Program-made: the position numbers and the translations under genes
Source of the DNA: Gordonia sp. SL306
GTDB taxonomy: Bacteria > Actinomycetota > Actinomycetes > Mycobacteriales > Mycobacteriaceae
DNA: 64,000 nucleotides
Direction of reading: 5' to 3'
Assembly (NCBI RefSeq): GCF_026625785.1
Contig: NZ_CP113063.1
Coordinates: forward strand, 1,488,001-1,552,000
In this document: in pieces, positions 25,583-33,546 of the stretch
How the letters are laid out: every line of letters starts with the position of its first letter
Position numbering within the stretch: the stretch's first letter is position 1
Notes under the pieces: generated by a model
What the model saw: the letters and a program-made list of their open reading frames with translations, nothing else
What the model was told of the DNA's origin: nothing
The model's database searches: none

Positions 25583-26782
25583 CTACCCCAGCGCCTGATC
25601 GAGATCCGCGAGCAGATCCTCGACACCCTCGAGCCCGACCGACAGGCGCACCACCGAGTCGGTGACCCCGATCGACGCCCGGCCTTCCGGCCCCATCGCA
25701 CGATGCGTGGTGGTCGCGGGATGGGTGATGAGCGACTTCGAATCACCGAGGTTGTTCGAGATGTCCACCACCCGAAGCGCATTGAGCACTTCAAAGGCAC
25801 GCTTCTTGCCGTCGACGCCGTCGCGGTCGGCGATCTCGAAGGTGACCACCGTGCCACCACCCGACATCTGCTTGTGCGCGAGCACATGCTGCGGATGTGA
25901 TTGCAGGAACGGGTATTTCACCCAGCGAACCCGCGGGTCGTCTTCGAGGAACTGCGCGATGCGCAGAGCCGAGGCCACCGAGGCGTCGAGCCGCAACCGC
26001 ATGGTCTCGAGCCCCTTGAGCAACGTCCAGGCGTTGAACGGACTGAGCGCCGGACCGGTGTGGCGCATCAGCGTCTGGACAGGTCCGTCGATGAATTCTC
26101 TCTCGCCGAGCACCGCTCCGCCCATCACCCGGCCCTGACCGTCGATGTGCTTGGTACCCGAGTACACGATCACGTCGGCACCCATGTCGAGCCCGCTCTG
26201 CAGCAACGGCGTGGCGAAGACGTTGTCCAGCACCACCTTTGCACCGGCGGCGTGCGCGAGTTCCGAGACCCGCACGACGTCGACCAGTGTCTGCATCGGA
26301 TTCGACGGCGTCTCGAAGAACACCGCCGTCGTCGGCTTCGACAACGCCGCTTCCCACTGGTCGAGGTCTTCGCCGTCGACGAAGACGGTCTCGACACCCC
26401 AGCGGGGCAGGATCTCGTTGCACACCACGAAACACGAACCGAACAAGCTGCGCGCGGCGACCAGCCGATCGCCCGCCTTCAGCAGTGCGCCAAGCGCGAC
26501 GAAGACCGCGGCCATACCGCTCGCGGTGGCAAAGCACGCCTCGGCACCCTCGAGACTGCGCAGCCGTTCCTGGAAGATCTCGACGGTCGGGTTCCCGTAC
26601 CGGGAGTAGACAAATCGGTCGTCCTCACCGGTGAACGCGCGCTCGGCGGCCTCGGCGGACTCGTAGACGTAGCCGCTGGTCAGGTACAGCGCCTCGGAGG
26701 TCTCGAAGAATCCGGACCGGTCGAGCCCGGCGCGGACGGCGAGCGTGTCCGGCGAAACCCCTTCGGGCAGTTCCCTGCTCAC
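25583..26782 (-). CDS. metZ: O-succinylhomoserine sulfhydrylase
   Basis: A 399-residue Cys/Met-metabolism PLP enzyme that makes homocysteine from O-succinyl- or O-acetylhomoserine and sulfide. Key segments are LYLTSGYVYESAEAAERAF, RFVYSRYGNPTVEIFQERL, FATASGMAAVFVAL, VLDNVFATPLLQSGLDMGADVIVYSGTKHIDGQGR with the PLP lysine, and the C-terminal RLSVGLEGVEDLLADLDQAL. The rhodanese gene is immediately upstream, as in Mycobacterium (Rv0390-Rv0391). The start is set at GTG 26782, which overlaps the rhodanese stop as GTGA; a GTG at 26794 would add four residues. Confidence 0.93.
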   Translation of the reverse strand: MSRELPEGVSPDTLAVRAGLDRSGFFETSEALYLTSGYVYESAEAAERAFTGEDDRFVYSRYGNPTVEIFQERLRSLEGAEACFATASGMAAVFVALGALLKAGDRLVAARSLFGSCFVVCNEILPRWGVETVFVDGEDLDQWEAALSKPTTAVFFETPSNPMQTLVDVVRVSELAHAAGAKVVLDNVFATPLLQSGLDMGADVIVYSGTKHIDGQGRVMGGAVLGEREFIDGPVQTLMRHTGPALSPFNAWTLLKGLETMRLRLDASVASALRIAQFLEDDPRVRWVKYPFLQSHPQHVLAHKQMSGGGTVVTFEIADRDGVDGKKRAFEVLNALRVVDISNNLGDSKSLITHPATTTHRAMGPEGRASIGVTDSVVRLSVGLEGVEDLLADLDQALG

Positions 26783-27192
26783 GACTGCCGCCACGGAAGA
26801 TCGAGCGCACGCCAGCCCCGGCCGCCGCGATGGTCGTTCTCGTCGAGCGCACCCTCGAAGCCGTCGAGAATGTTGTAGGCCGCACCGATCCCGTCGGCGG
26901 TGGCCGCCTCCGCGGCGCCGATGGAACGATGTCCCGACCGGCAGATGAAGATGACCTCACTGTCGTCGGTGACGCCGCCGTCGCGCAACTGCTCGACGAA
27001 GGCCTCGTTCGGCATGCCGTCGGGGAACGTGGTCCACTCCACGAACAGAGTCTTCTTGCCGATCACCTCGAGGTCGGGAACGCCGACAAAGGCCCACTCG
27101 GCCCTGGTCCGACAGTCGACCAGCACGGTCTTCGGATCGTTCTCCAGTTTCTCCCACGCCTGCAGCGGCGTCAGATCACCCGAATAACTCAC
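26779..27192 (-). CDS. rhodanese-domain protein (Rv0390-like)
   Basis: A 137-residue single-domain sulfurtransferase-type protein. The active-site loop CRSGHRS with its cysteine is present, as are LVDCRTRAEWAFVGVPD and NILDGFEGALDENDHRG. Rhodaneses carry persulfide sulfur; next to metZ it probably supplies or handles sulfide for homocysteine synthesis, an inference from the conserved pairing. The GTG at 27192 overlaps the upstream stop as GTGA and has GGAAGG about ten bases before it; GTG at 27201 is possible but lies one base after that site. Confidence 0.88.
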   Translation of the reverse strand: MSYSGDLTPLQAWEKLENDPKTVLVDCRTRAEWAFVGVPDLEVIGKKTLFVEWTTFPDGMPNEAFVEQLRDGGVTDDSEVIFICRSGHRSIGAAEAATADGIGAAYNILDGFEGALDENDHRGGRGWRALDLPWRQS

Positions 27193-27650
27193 GACGTACA
27201 CACCTTCCAGTCCCCGTCTTCACGCACCACGACCGTGTCGGTCACCTGTTTCTGGTCGGGCTTGTCATCGAAATGCCAATGTACCTGCGCCCTCGCCCGG
27301 TCTCCCGACACCGTGATGCCGGTGATCTCGGGGATGACGATATGTCCGTTCTCATCGAACGACTTCCGGTTCTCGTCCACGAACGTCGACTCGTTCGGGA
27401 ATGCCGCCGACGACACGTCCTTGGCGCAGATCGACGCGCGATACTTCTCGTAGTCGACGTCATTACGGGCGGTGTAGGCGTCGTTGATGGCGTGCTGGAC
27501 CTGCGCGTCGGTGCTCATCCGCTCGTCGGCCGGCCGGATCAGATACGAGATCCCGATCCCCGCGGCCGCGATCACAACGACACCGAGAGCGACCAGTACG
27601 GGCCACGCGTCCTTCCACGACCGTTCGCGGTCCTGCGCGCCCTCTGCCAT
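27189..27650 (-). CDS. membrane-anchored DUF4878-like protein
   Basis: A 153-residue protein with a short cytosolic N-terminus, one membrane helix (about residues 17-37) and an extracytoplasmic NTF2/DUF4878-like domain: INDAYTARNDVDYEKYRASICAKDV, then ARAQVHWHFDDKPDQKQVTDTVVVREDGDWKVCTS. Two Cys probably form a disulfide. The closing VREDGDWKVCTS is nearly the same as the end of the larger protein at 46951-48621 (SGDDWKVCTPQ), so the window holds two paralogous Rv0361-type domains. The role is unknown. It overlaps the rhodanese gene and belongs to the metZ unit. Confidence 0.75.
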   Translation of the reverse strand: MAEGAQDRERSWKDAWPVLVALGVVVIAAAGIGISYLIRPADERMSTDAQVQHAINDAYTARNDVDYEKYRASICAKDVSSAAFPNESTFVDENRKSFDENGHIVIPEITGITVSGDRARAQVHWHFDDKPDQKQVTDTVVVREDGDWKVCTS

Positions 27651-27720
27651 GGCGGGCAGTCTATCGACCACCGTCGATACCGGTTCCGCGGGCGCCGCCC
27701 GCGCTCGATCCGGCCCGTAG

Positions 27721-27739
27721 TTAGGGTAGGGTAAGTCCG
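27721..27739 (+). promoter_or_regulatory. candidate IdeR/DtxR box upstream of fecB-like gene
   Basis: TTAGGGTAGGGTAAGTCCG matches 12 of 19 positions of the IdeR consensus (TTAGGTTAGGCTAACCTAA), with the left half nearly complete. It lies 24 bp before the start of the iron-siderophore lipoprotein gene, where an iron-loaded repressor would block transcription. Confidence 0.55.
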
Positions 27740-27763
27740 ACTTCCATCGACCTGAGGCTCCCG

Positions 27764-28798
27764 TTGCGCACATCCCGAGTACAACTGTCCCGTCCGATCC
27801 GACTGGCGGCCGTCGGGCTCACCGCTGCCGCGACCCTCGTCGTCGGCGCCTGCAGTGCCCCCGAAGAGGATTCGTCGGCGTCGTCGTCGATGCCCGCCGC
27901 CGAGGCGGGCTCGATCCCCACGACGATCCAGCACGCCTACGGCTCGACGACGATCTCGAAGCAGCCGTCCCGGGTGGCCGCGATGGGCGTCGGTGACGCC
28001 GACACCCTGCTCGCGCTCGGTGTCACGCCGACCACCGTCGCGCCGTTCGGCGATCCCCCGGAACGCAGCACCCCGTGGAACGCCGACCTCCTCGGCGACG
28101 CCCAGCCGGTGGTCCTGCCGCAGACAGCGAACGACTTCGGCAGTCAGATCCCGAACGCGCTCGCGACCGACCCCGACCTGATCACCGCGATCGGCGCCGC
28201 ACCCACACAGGAGCAGTACGACATCCTGACCAAGGCCGCACCGACGATCGTGCGGCCAAAGGAGTACCCGAACTGGCAGATCCCGTGGGATGTGCAGACC
28301 ACCGAGATCGGCCGGGCCGTCGGGCTGCCGGCCACCGCGCAGCGCAAGATCGACGAGACCAAGAAGTACCTCGCCGACGTTCGTGCGAAGCATCCCGAGT
28401 TCGCCGGCAAGACGGCCGCGGTGGTCTCCGGACTGCCCACCGGAGCGGTGTCGATCTACAGCCCCGAGGACGGTCGCGGCCAGACGCTGACCGACTACGG
28501 CTTCACCTTCCCGGAATCGCTGAAACCTGCCCTCACCAACGGTTTCTACGGCGAGATCTCGGCCGAGAACCTGTCGATGCTCAACGATGTGGACGTGGTG
28601 GTCGCGGTGGACTGGCAGGGTTCCAACGCCCGGCTGAAGAACGATCCGACATGGAGCAAGCTCCCCGTCGTGACGCAGGGACGGGTCGTCTATCTGGACC
28701 AGCAGGTGGGCAGCGCGATGTCGGTGCCGACGGTCCTGACCCTGCCCTGGGTCGCCGACCAGTCGGTGGGTCCGATCTCCGAAGCCGCCAAACGCTGA
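27764..28798 (+). CDS. iron-siderophore ABC transporter substrate-binding lipoprotein
   Basis: A 344-residue FecB/FepB-type binding protein. The lipoprotein signal ends in VVGAC, with the Cys at about residue 30 as the lipidation site. The mature protein has the helical-backbone fold pattern: PSRVAAMGVGDADTLLALGVTPTTVAPFG, DLITAIGAAPTQEQYDILTKAAPTIV, AVVSGLPTGAVSIYSPEDGRGQTLTDYGF. It should capture ferric siderophore and pass it to the FecCD permeases at 31.4-33.5 kb, which have no binding protein of their own. The start is TTG at 27764 with GAGG six bases upstream. A candidate IdeR box precedes it. Confidence 0.9.
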   Translation: MRTSRVQLSRPIRLAAVGLTAAATLVVGACSAPEEDSSASSSMPAAEAGSIPTTIQHAYGSTTISKQPSRVAAMGVGDADTLLALGVTPTTVAPFGDPPERSTPWNADLLGDAQPVVLPQTANDFGSQIPNALATDPDLITAIGAAPTQEQYDILTKAAPTIVRPKEYPNWQIPWDVQTTEIGRAVGLPATAQRKIDETKKYLADVRAKHPEFAGKTAAVVSGLPTGAVSIYSPEDGRGQTLTDYGFTFPESLKPALTNGFYGEISAENLSMLNDVDVVVAVDWQGSNARLKNDPTWSKLPVVTQGRVVYLDQQVGSAMSVPTVLTLPWVADQSVGPISEAAKR

Positions 28799-28817
28799 CA
28801 CCCGGCATGTGGCACAA

Positions 28818-28833
28818 GTGAGGTAATCCTCAC
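28818..28833. promoter_or_regulatory. inverted repeat between fecB-like gene and fprA
   Basis: GTGAGG-TAAT-CCTCAC lies 20 bp after the lipoprotein stop and 121 bp before fprA. The AGGTAA/CCT centre resembles the candidate IdeR box at 31354, so it could be a degenerate iron box for fprA; it is too short to be a strong terminator. The assignment is open. Confidence 0.35.
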
Positions 28834-28954
28834 AAACAGATTTTGGCCACGCGCGTCGAACGCCTACCGTAGAAGGGATAGGCGCCGCGTGAGCGGCCAC
28901 CACCAGCGACTCTTTCGCCAGAGTCACACGAGAGCCACGGAAAGCACCTACTCC

Positions 28955-30388
28955 ATGAGTGACACCAGCCGCCCGTTGCGGGTTGCCATCGTCGGTGCAG
29001 GTCCCGCTGGGATCTACGCAGCAGACGCGTTGATGAAGTCCGACACTGCGAAGGACCTGGCGCCGGGAGCAACGCGAGAGGGCCAACCGATTTCCGGCGT
29101 CAGCATCGACCTCTACGAGCGGATGCCCGCCCCCTTCGGACTGATCCGTTACGGCGTCGCGCCCGACCACCCGCGCATCAAGGGCATCATCACCGCGCTG
29201 CACAAGGTTCTCGACAAGCCCCAGGTGCGGCTGCTCGGCAACATCGACTACGGCACCGACATCACCCTCGAAGAGCTGCAGGATCTCTACGACGCGGTGA
29301 TCTTCTCGACCGGCGCCACCGACGATCGCGTTCTCGACATCCCCGGCATCGATCTCGACGGCAGCTACGGCGCCGCACAGTTCGTCGCCTGGTACGACGG
29401 CCACCCGGACTTCCCGCGCACCTGGCCGCTCGACGCGGAGAAGGTCGCCGTCATCGGCGTCGGAAACGTCGCGCTCGACGTCGCGCGGGTGCTCGCCAAG
29501 ACCGGCGACGAACTGCTCCCGACCGAGATCCCGGCCAACGTCTACGAGGGACTCAAGGCCAACAAGGCCATCGAGGTCCACGTGTTCGGCCGCCGCGGAC
29601 CGGCCCAGGCCAAGTTCACGCCGCTCGAGCTCAAGGAGCTCGACCACTCGCCGAACATCGAGGTCGTCGTCGCTCCCGAAGACATCGAATACGACGAGGG
29701 ATCGGCCGTCGCGCGTCGCGGGTCGAAGATCACCGACCAGGTCGCCACGATCATCGAGAACTACGCGATCCGCGATCCCAAGCAGGGCGCCATCCACAAG
29801 CTGTTTTTGCACTTCTTCGAGAACCCGGTCGAAATCCTCGGCGAGGACGGCAAGGTCGTCGGGCTGCGGACCGAACGCACCCAGCTCGACGGAACCGGCA
29901 ACGTCAAGCCGACCGGCAAGCACACCGACTGGGATCTCGGCGCTGTCTACCGCGCGGTGGGGTACCTCTCCGACAATCTCCCGAAGATCCCCTTCGATCA
30001 GCAGGCCGGCGTGATCCCGAACGAGGCAGGCCGCGTCTTCGACGAGGGGCAGCACCTCACCGGCATCTATACCACCGGCTGGGTCAAGCGCGGTCCCGTC
30101 GGACTGATCGGCCACACCAAGGGCGATGCCAACGAGACCGTCGACTGCATCCTCGAGGACATGACCAACGGGGCGCTGCTCTCGCCGGGCAAGCCGTCGG
30201 AGGACGCCGTCATCGAGCTGCTCGAGGGCAAGGGCATCCCCTTCACCACCTGGGACGGCTGGTACCGCCTCGATGAGCATGAGCGCAGCCTCGGTGCTGC
30301 CGAAGGCCGCGAGCGCGTCAAGGTCGTCGAGCGTGAGGACATGATCGCGGCGTCCGAGCCGCACAAGGTGTCCCGCCCCAGCAGCTGA
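28955..30388 (+). CDS. fprA: NADPH-ferredoxin/adrenodoxin-type reductase FprA
   Basis: A 477-residue two-dinucleotide-binding flavoprotein that passes electrons from NADPH to ferredoxin. The FAD motif VAIVGAGPAGIYAADAL is at the N-terminus, FGLIRYGVAPDHPRIKGI is the family's second signature, and the NADPH motif is VAVIGVGNVALDVARVL, followed by HVFGRRGPAQAKFT. The C-terminal GWVKRGPVGLIGHTKGDANET closes the FAD site. In Mycobacterium fprA is elsewhere; here it lies within an iron-uptake neighbourhood, suggesting a link to siderophore-iron reduction, an inference. The ATG at 28955 gives MSDTSRPLRVAIVG. Confidence 0.93.
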   Translation: MSDTSRPLRVAIVGAGPAGIYAADALMKSDTAKDLAPGATREGQPISGVSIDLYERMPAPFGLIRYGVAPDHPRIKGIITALHKVLDKPQVRLLGNIDYGTDITLEELQDLYDAVIFSTGATDDRVLDIPGIDLDGSYGAAQFVAWYDGHPDFPRTWPLDAEKVAVIGVGNVALDVARVLAKTGDELLPTEIPANVYEGLKANKAIEVHVFGRRGPAQAKFTPLELKELDHSPNIEVVVAPEDIEYDEGSAVARRGSKITDQVATIIENYAIRDPKQGAIHKLFLHFFENPVEILGEDGKVVGLRTERTQLDGTGNVKPTGKHTDWDLGAVYRAVGYLSDNLPKIPFDQQAGVIPNEAGRVFDEGQHLTGIYTTGWVKRGPVGLIGHTKGDANETVDCILEDMTNGALLSPGKPSEDAVIELLEGKGIPFTTWDGWYRLDEHERSLGAAEGRERVKVVEREDMIAASEPHKVSRPSS

Positions 30389-30400
30389 CGCCCCCCCCCC

Positions 30401-30588
30401 CGATCGGGCACAGAATCCCGTCGATCGTGCGCAGTTTCGCGCCGATCGTGCACGGAATCCCGTCGATCGTGCGCGCAGCGGTTCCCAGGCGGACATCCCG
30501 TCGGGATCTGCGCACGGTCGGAGCGAAAGTGCGCACGATCGGCGAGTTTCCGGGCCCGATCGGCGAGGATTTGAGCCCGCTCGGCGAG
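30401..30588. repeat. 21-bp phased arrays, type 2 core, two sets of four units
   Basis: Units starting with CGATCG (or one change) are at 30401, 30422, 30443 and 30464, then at 30515, 30536, 30557 and 30578; steps within each set are exactly 21 bp. The first set reads CGATCGTGCACGGAATCCCG in the sense of fprA, whose stop is 12 bp away behind a run of C. The second set carries CGATCGGCGAG on the plus strand, so it reads in the sense of the minus-strand gene beyond. The two sets are out of phase with each other (51 bp). Confidence 0.85.
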
Positions 30589-30603
30589 AACTGAACAGGA
30601 CAG

Positions 30604-30637
30604 CAAAACGGCGACCGGTGATCCGGTCGCCGTTTTG
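30604..30637. terminator. bidirectional intrinsic terminator
   Basis: CAAAACGGCGACCGG (30604-30618), a TGAT loop, and CCGGTCGCCGTTTTG (30623-30637) form a perfect 15-base stem. The A-run on one side and T-run on the other allow termination in both directions, between converging fprA and the secreted-protein gene. Confidence 0.88.
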
Positions 30638-30689
30638 TCGGGTGAGGGTGAGTGAGACGAGGCGCCTCGCCTCACGCGGCCCCTCGGGG

Positions 30690-31184
30690 TCAGTTCCCGG
30701 TGGTGGTGCCCCCGGTGTTGTTCGCCGGGGGGTTGTCCTGGCGGCGGAAGTTCTGCCAGTAGCCGAAGTTGTTCGTCAGGTTCTCCGCCTCGTTGGCGAA
30801 GGTGAAGCCCGAGATCGACGACGGGAAGCAGCCGAACCAGCGCGTCTCGACAGGACGGACCCAGCGCTGCGCCTTGTTGTCCCACTTGGACAGTGACGCG
30901 CCGGGCTTGAGTTCCTTGACCCGGACCGACTTCCCGTTGATCTCGTTGAGGATCACGTCATGCATGGTGGTGCCGCCGATGTTCCGGACAGTCATCCAGC
31001 GGTACATGTACCAGGCCTGGTTCCACGGCTGGCCCCACTGCCCGAAGTGGCATTCGATACCCCCGATGATCTCCAGGTCGCCTGGCGTCGCCGCCTGCGC
31101 GGGGGTGGTGCCGGCCAGCGTGCCGGCCGCGATTCCGACGGTTGCCAGGACTGCGGCACCCGCGCGCTTGAGCGATGCTCTCAT
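30690..31184 (-). CDS. small secreted protein of unknown function
   Basis: A 164-residue exported protein. The signal peptide is MRASLKRAGAAVLATVGIAAG...TTPAQA. The mature chain is aromatic-rich with two Cys (ECHFGQWGQPWNQAWYMYRWMTVRN and WFGCFPSSISGF), which probably form a disulfide. It ends in an Asn/Gly/Thr tail (NPPANNTGGTTTGN). No family was recognised. The ATG at 31184 has AGGAG six bases upstream. It lies between fprA and the divergent FecCD operon, so a role in iron uptake is possible but only by position. Confidence 0.7.
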   Translation of the reverse strand: MRASLKRAGAAVLATVGIAAGTLAGTTPAQAATPGDLEIIGGIECHFGQWGQPWNQAWYMYRWMTVRNIGGTTMHDVILNEINGKSVRVKELKPGASLSKWDNKAQRWVRPVETRWFGCFPSSISGFTFANEAENLTNNFGYWQNFRRQDNPPANNTGGTTTGN

Positions 31185-31353
31185 CAATCTCTCCTACTCC
31201 GGTGTCCTCGTGACGTTCTGGTTGGACTATCGACCCATGCCAAGCGAATCGTTACGCACCACACAGGTTCTTCACAGCAGCGTAGATCTTTCGTTATCCA
31301 AACGACATCGACGGCTGGGACGCTCTGAGGGCCCATCGGAGTGACAACAGCGA

Positions 31354-31372
31354 GGAGGTAAGGTAACCCTTC
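31354..31372 (+). promoter_or_regulatory. candidate IdeR/DtxR box overlapping the fecCD ribosome site
   Basis: GGAGGTAAGGTAACCCTTC matches 11 of 19 IdeR consensus positions, with AGGT and CCT half sites. It ends directly before the ATG at 31373 and includes the AGGAGG ribosome site, so iron-loaded IdeR could cover the translation start region as well as block transcription. Confidence 0.5.
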
Positions 31373-32431
31373 ATGCGCCGAATGACCGGGATCCTGCTGC
31401 TCATCGCGGTGGTCGTGGTGGCGCTCTTCGCGTCGATCGCTGTCGGCACACGACAGCTCGGCATCGGCGAGGTGATCGATGCGCTGCAGGCCGGTGGCTG
31501 GCCATCACTGAACGTCACCGACTTCCACGGCATCCCCTGGATCGTGCTCGAGGCGCCGCCTGCACCGCCGGGAGCCTCGGACGTCTACGGCATCGTCTGG
31601 GATCTCCGCTTCCCACGGACCGTCCTCGGTCTGGTGATCGGCCTCGCGATCGGCGCCGCCGGCGCGCTCGCCCAGGGGCACACGCGCAATCCGCTGGCCG
31701 ATCCGGGGATGCTGGGGGTCAACGCGGGCGCGGCCTGCGCCGTCGTCGCGGGTGTCTATCTGCTGGGGATCCAGAGCCCGATCGCTTTCATGGCTTTCGG
31801 CCTGATCGGCGCACTCGTCGCGGCGAGCGCCGTGTTCGGTCTCGCCGCGCTCTCCGGCGCGAGTCCGCTGACCCTGATTCTCGCGGGCACCGGCCTCTCG
31901 GCGCTGTTGTTGGCGATCACGTCGGGGATCGTGTTGTCGGACAGCGTCACCCTCGACGCCTGGCGTTTCTGGAACGTCGGTGCCACCACCGGCCGAGGGC
32001 TCGACGTGTTCTCCGCCGCCCTGCCCTTCGTCGTCATCGGCCTCGTGCTCGCGCTGGGCAGCGGCTACTTCCTGAACGTGCTCAGCCTGGGCGACGACAT
32101 GTCCAAGGCCCTCGGCTCACGTGTCGTGCTGATCCGCGTCATGGGCATCCTCACCATCACCCTGCTCGTCGGTGCGGCCACGGCCGCGTGCGGTCCGATC
32201 GTCTTCCTCGGGCTCGTCGTCCCGCACATCGCACGCGCGTTCACCGGGTCCGACTACCGGTGGATCGTGCCGTATTCGGCGCTGCTGGGCGCGATCCTGG
32301 TGCTGGTCTGCGACGTCATCGGACGGGTCATCGCCCGGCCAGGTGAAGTGCAGGTCGGTGTGGTCCTGGCGCTCGTCGGCGCGCCGTTCCTGATCGCCCT
32401 CGTCCGCAAACGGAAGTTGGCCAGCGTATGA
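31373..32431 (+). CDS. FecCD-family iron-siderophore permease, first subunit
   Basis: A 352-residue inner-membrane subunit with about ten helices. Family motifs include RFPRTVLGLVIGLAIGAAGALAQGHTRNPLADPGMLGVNAGAA and the coupling segment KALGSRVVLIRVMGIL, then GPIVFLGLVVPHIARAFTGSDYR near the C-terminus. It forms the import channel with the next gene and is driven by the ATPase at 33543. Its stop overlaps the second permease start (ATGA), so the two are made in equal amounts. A candidate IdeR box covers the start. Confidence 0.92.
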   Translation: MRRMTGILLLIAVVVVALFASIAVGTRQLGIGEVIDALQAGGWPSLNVTDFHGIPWIVLEAPPAPPGASDVYGIVWDLRFPRTVLGLVIGLAIGAAGALAQGHTRNPLADPGMLGVNAGAACAVVAGVYLLGIQSPIAFMAFGLIGALVAASAVFGLAALSGASPLTLILAGTGLSALLLAITSGIVLSDSVTLDAWRFWNVGATTGRGLDVFSAALPFVVIGLVLALGSGYFLNVLSLGDDMSKALGSRVVLIRVMGILTITLLVGAATAACGPIVFLGLVVPHIARAFTGSDYRWIVPYSALLGAILVLVCDVIGRVIARPGEVQVGVVLALVGAPFLIALVRKRKLASV

Positions 32432-33546
32432 CCACCGACGTCCGACCGGGTCCGCTGAGCCCCGAACCACAAACACCGCAACGGACGCGACATCGCCGCA
32501 TCCTGCGCGTGGGGTCGTCGTCGTGGGTCGTCCGCCCCCGGATGCTGGTGGCGATGGCCGTCGCCGTCGCGATCACCCTGCTGCTGTTCCTGCTGAGTGT
32601 CGGGGTCAGCGACTACCCGATGAGCCCGATCGACGTGGCGCGCGTCCTGCTCGGTGGTGGCACCCGGATCGAGAACGTCGTGGTCTTCGACGTCTCGCTG
32701 CCCCGCGCACTCGTCTCGCTGCTGGTCGGCTTCGGCTTCGGCATGGCAGGCGCCCTGACCCAGCTGATCGCACGCAATCCGCTGGCCACGCCGGACATCC
32801 TGGGCATCACCGCGGGAGCGAGTGCCGCGGCCGTCGCGGCCATCGCGTTCTCCACCTCGTGGGGGGCCTGGCTCGCCGGTCTCGGGGTCCCTGCGGCCGC
32901 CCTCATCGGCGGCTTCGCCACCGCGATCGTGATGTACGTGCTCGCCTGGCCGGGCCGGTCGGCGAACATCGGCATCGACCCGTTTCGGCTCGTCATCATC
33001 GGCGTCGGCGTCACCTGGATGCTGCAGGCGCTGACCTCCTACATGCTGACGCGCGCTCAGATCGCCGACGCGGCACGCGCGCAGACCTGGCTGGTGGGTT
33101 CGGTCTCCCAGGCGACCTGGTCCGATGTATGGCCTGCCACGATCGCGGTCGGGGTCGGTGTGGTGACGGTGATCTGGCTGTCGCGGGCCATCGGCATCCT
33201 CGGACTCGGTTCCGAGGTCGCCCGGGGCCTGGGCATCAACGCGGGCCGGGTGACCGGGATCCTGCTGATCGTCGCCGTCCTGGTGGCCGCACTCTGCGTC
33301 TCGGCGGCAGGCCCGATCGCGTTCGTCGCGCTTCTCGCGCCGCAGATCGCGTTGCGCCTGACCGGCTCGTCGCTCCCCACGCCGCTCGCCTCCGGCGTCA
33401 TCGGCGCAATCCTCGTACTCGGCGGCGACCTGCTGTGCCGCACGCTCCTGCCGGGCGGTCTGCCGGTCGGCATCGTCACCGCGGCGATCGGCGGCCCGTG
33501 CCTCATCTACCTCATGATCGCGATGTCCCGAAAGGCCACGGTATGA
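32428..33546 (+). CDS. FecCD-family iron-siderophore permease, second subunit
   Basis: A 372-residue permease with a 40-residue polar N-terminal extension (PGPLSPEPQTPQRTRHRRIL) before about ten membrane helices. SLPRALVSLLVGFGFGMAGALTQLIARNPLATPDILGITAGAS and ARGLGINAGRVTGI mark the FecCD fold and the ATPase-coupling loop. It overlaps both neighbours by four bases (ATGA), consistent with a heterodimeric transporter. No binding-protein gene is adjacent; the lipoprotein at 27764 is the likely partner. Confidence 0.92.
   Translation: MTTDVRPGPLSPEPQTPQRTRHRRILRVGSSSWVVRPRMLVAMAVAVAITLLLFLLSVGVSDYPMSPIDVARVLLGGGTRIENVVVFDVSLPRALVSLLVGFGFGMAGALTQLIARNPLATPDILGITAGASAAAVAAIAFSTSWGAWLAGLGVPAAALIGGFATAIVMYVLAWPGRSANIGIDPFRLVIIGVGVTWMLQALTSYMLTRAQIADAARAQTWLVGSVSQATWSDVWPATIAVGVGVVTVIWLSRAIGILGLGSEVARGLGINAGRVTGILLIVAVLVAALCVSAAGPIAFVALLAPQIALRLTGSSLPTPLASGVIGAILVLGGDLLCRTLLPGGLPVGIVTAAIGGPCLIYLMIAMSRKATV

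Noticed and set aside
27572..30496. A 974-residue minus-strand frame across the lipoprotein and fprA genes
   Set aside because: It is antisense to two well-identified genes, has no recognisable domain and the Arg/Gly/Asp-rich composition of a GC-rich shadow.
32523..33542. N-terminal extension of the iron ABC ATPase through the second permease gene
   Set aside because: The extended frame is a shadow of the FecCD gene; the ATGA overlap at 33543 and a normal ATPase length support the short form.
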